This document shows, one piece after another, positions 62,819 through 64,000 of a DNA stretch of 64,000 nucleotides. Source of the stretch: Mucilaginibacter dorajii (GTDB lineage: Bacteria > Bacteroidota > Bacteroidia > Sphingobacteriales > Sphingobacteriaceae). The stretch spans positions 1 through 64,000 of the forward strand of contig NZ_JANTYS010000006.1 in the NCBI RefSeq assembly GCF_024808255.1, written 5' to 3'. The notes beneath the pieces are model-generated. The model worked only from the letters and a program-made list of their open reading frames with translations, was not told the origin of the DNA and did no database searches. Each line of letters opens with the position of its first letter. Position 1 is the first letter of the stretch. Made by a program: the position numbers and the translations under genes.

Positions 62819-64000
62819 TTATTTCACCTTCAGCGTATTATTACCCCTATTTAAATCTGGCAAAGCATTGTCCGGATCAATGGTGATACTATCAGCTTCC
62901 TCAGTTACCGGCAAGGTAACAGTCACCACCTTGCGTTGCAGCCAGGTTTCAACCGGCAGGTATTGGCGTTTTTTGCTGCCGTCTTTGTATTTAATTTCTA
63001 CGGTAAATGGCATCGGCATCTGCTCTTTGTTTACCACGGTGATTTTTAATCCCTTAATTCCCTCGGCAGTTACGTTCTTAGCATCTATAATAGCAATATC
63101 TGTCGACCAGTTGTTATAGAACCAGCCCTTCCAAAACCATGACAGGTCTTCGCCCGCGCCGCTTTCCATCGATCTGAAAAAATCATCTGGCTGCGGGTGT
63201 TTAAATGCCCATTTGTTGATGTAATTGCGGAAAGCGTAATCAAACCTATCCTTACCTAAAATTTGCTCACGCAATAAAACCAGGCCAAATGCGGGTTTGT
63301 AGTAAACCATAGGGTGGCGGTATTTTTCGGGGATAGCATCCGCCGCGGTCATCATAATAGGGGCGTTAGGATCAGAGATTGTTGGGATGATCTCATCGGC
63401 CGGGTTACCGCCACCAGGCGCATATTCGCCATCGCGTTTAGGGGCGTATTCGCCTTTGTTAAAAGCATCTGAGGCGTAAATGTCAATAAAGGTGTTAAAG
63501 CCTTCATCCATCCAACCAAAGCGGCGCTCGTCAGATCCTACAATCATCGGGAACCAGTTATGGCCAATTTCGTGCGCGGTTACCCAGTACAATTCGCTTC
63601 CTTTATCGGTAATACCGTCAAAAACAATCCCCGGGTACTCCATACCACCTGCAATACCGGCCTCGTTAATGGCTACAGGGTAGGGGTATACAAACCATTT
63701 TTCGGAAAAGTACTCTATCGATTTTTTCAAATATTCAGTAGCGCGGTTCCAGGCGTTGGCACCTACACTTTCGGCAGGGTAAACCGACATGGCCAGGGAT
63801 TTTTTACCACCGGGTAAATTTACCCGCGCGGCATCCCATACATAAGCTTTCGACGCGCCAAAGGCCACATCGCGGGTGTTTTGCATTTTAAAGTGCCAGG
63901 TTAAAGTACCCATATTCACCGGGCGGCTTGCCGGATCGGTAACATCGGCCAAACTGCGGATCATGATAGTTTTATCGCTGTTGCGGGCCTCGTTAAGTCG
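62819..64000 (-). CDS. M1-family metallopeptidase, C-terminal part (truncated by window edge)
   Basis: The frame is open to the right edge ([11 protein letters not shown] precedes the first visible Met), so the N-terminal part lies outside. The visible 393 residues contain AGGMEYPG (exopeptidase motif), [12 protein letters not shown] (zinc ligands HExxH) and [11 protein letters not shown] (third ligand Glu), then a helical tail and a beta-domain with [11 protein letters not shown]-like strands. It is a zinc aminopeptidase, probably exported as are most Bacteroidota members, though the signal region is not visible. Confidence 0.93.
   Translation of the reverse strand, partial: RLNEARNSDKTIMIRSLADVTDPASRPVNMGTLTWHFKMQNTRDVAFGASKAYVWDAARVNLPGGKKSLAMSVYPAESVGANAWNRATEYLKKSIEYFSEKWFVYPYPVAINEAGIAGGMEYPGIVFDGITDKGSELYWVTAHEIGHNWFPMIVGSDERRFGWMDEGFNTFIDIYASDAFNKGEYAPKRDGEYAPGGGNPADEIIPTISDPNAPIMMTAADAIPEKYRHPMVYYKPAFGLVLLREQILGKDRFDYAFRNYINKWAFKHPQPDDFFRSMESGAGEDLSWFWKGWFYNNWSTDIAIIDAKNVTAEGIKGLKITVVNKEQMPMPFTVEIKYKDGSKKRQYLPVETWLQRKVVTVTLPVTEEADSITIDPDNALPDLNRGNNTLKVK

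Overview
The window reads as chromosome from a Bacteroidota bacterium, most likely family Sphingobacteriaceae (Mucilaginibacter/Pedobacter-like). The evidence is two SusC/SusD polysaccharide utilization loci (PULs), a hybrid two-component regulator, an ECF sigma/FecR pair, promoter elements of the Bacteroidota type (TAnnTTTG), very weak Shine-Dalgarno signals, a menaquinone (futalosine pathway) gene, DUF3822 beside rsmD, and a Bacteroidetes-type GlmU-like protein. The genus is an inference from gene content.

Layout. 1-2.7 kb: an FtsX/MacB-type permease without its ATPase. 3.2-21.8 kb: PUL 1, all on the plus strand: ECF sigma, FecR anti-sigma, SusC with an STN signalling domain, SusD, a PKD lipoprotein, a membrane amino-sugar acetyltransferase-like protein, GH31, a DUF4874/DUF4832-like lipoprotein, a galE fragment, a GH27/36-like hydrolase, a NahK-like sugar 1-kinase, a LacI regulator and a beta-helix lipoprotein. 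The NahK-like kinase, the galE relic and two alpha-galactosidase-like hydrolases point to galactose/N-acetylhexosamine-containing glycans. 22.5-34.4 kb: PUL 2, a fructan locus: a divergent hybrid sensor with a sugar-binding periplasmic domain, an MFS sugar porter, fructokinase, SusC, SusD and GH32. 34.5-36 kb: an AraC regulator, a small secreted protein and tRNA-Lys(CTT).

36-64 kb is mainly housekeeping: an ABC-F ATPase with a degenerate second site, pyrE, two NUDIX enzymes, coaD, a DeoR regulator, rsmD/DUF3822, a RecD-like helicase, NTF2-like proteins, iscS-iscU-iscA, methylmalonyl-CoA epimerase, rpmE (type B), a GlmU-like protein, tpiA, prmA, an Rrf2 regulator with its oxidoreductase, an XRE regulator, scpB, mqnC, a GH35-like/DUF5597 hydrolase and the C-terminal part of an M1 aminopeptidase running off the right edge.

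The most notable non-gene signals are: three matching 21-bp palindromes around the Rrf2 operon; a roughly 85-bp repeat flanking prmA in inverted copies, one copy supplying the C-terminus of the gene before it; many spacers built from low-complexity words arranged as long dyads; -7 promoter elements abutting start codons; a 22-bp-spaced direct repeat upstream of the fructan operon; and LacI-type operators at the lacI/beta-helix junction. I see no CRISPR array, rRNA, phage or intact insertion sequence. No wholly new system is evident; the ABC-F asymmetry and the repeat/promoter architecture are the best leads.
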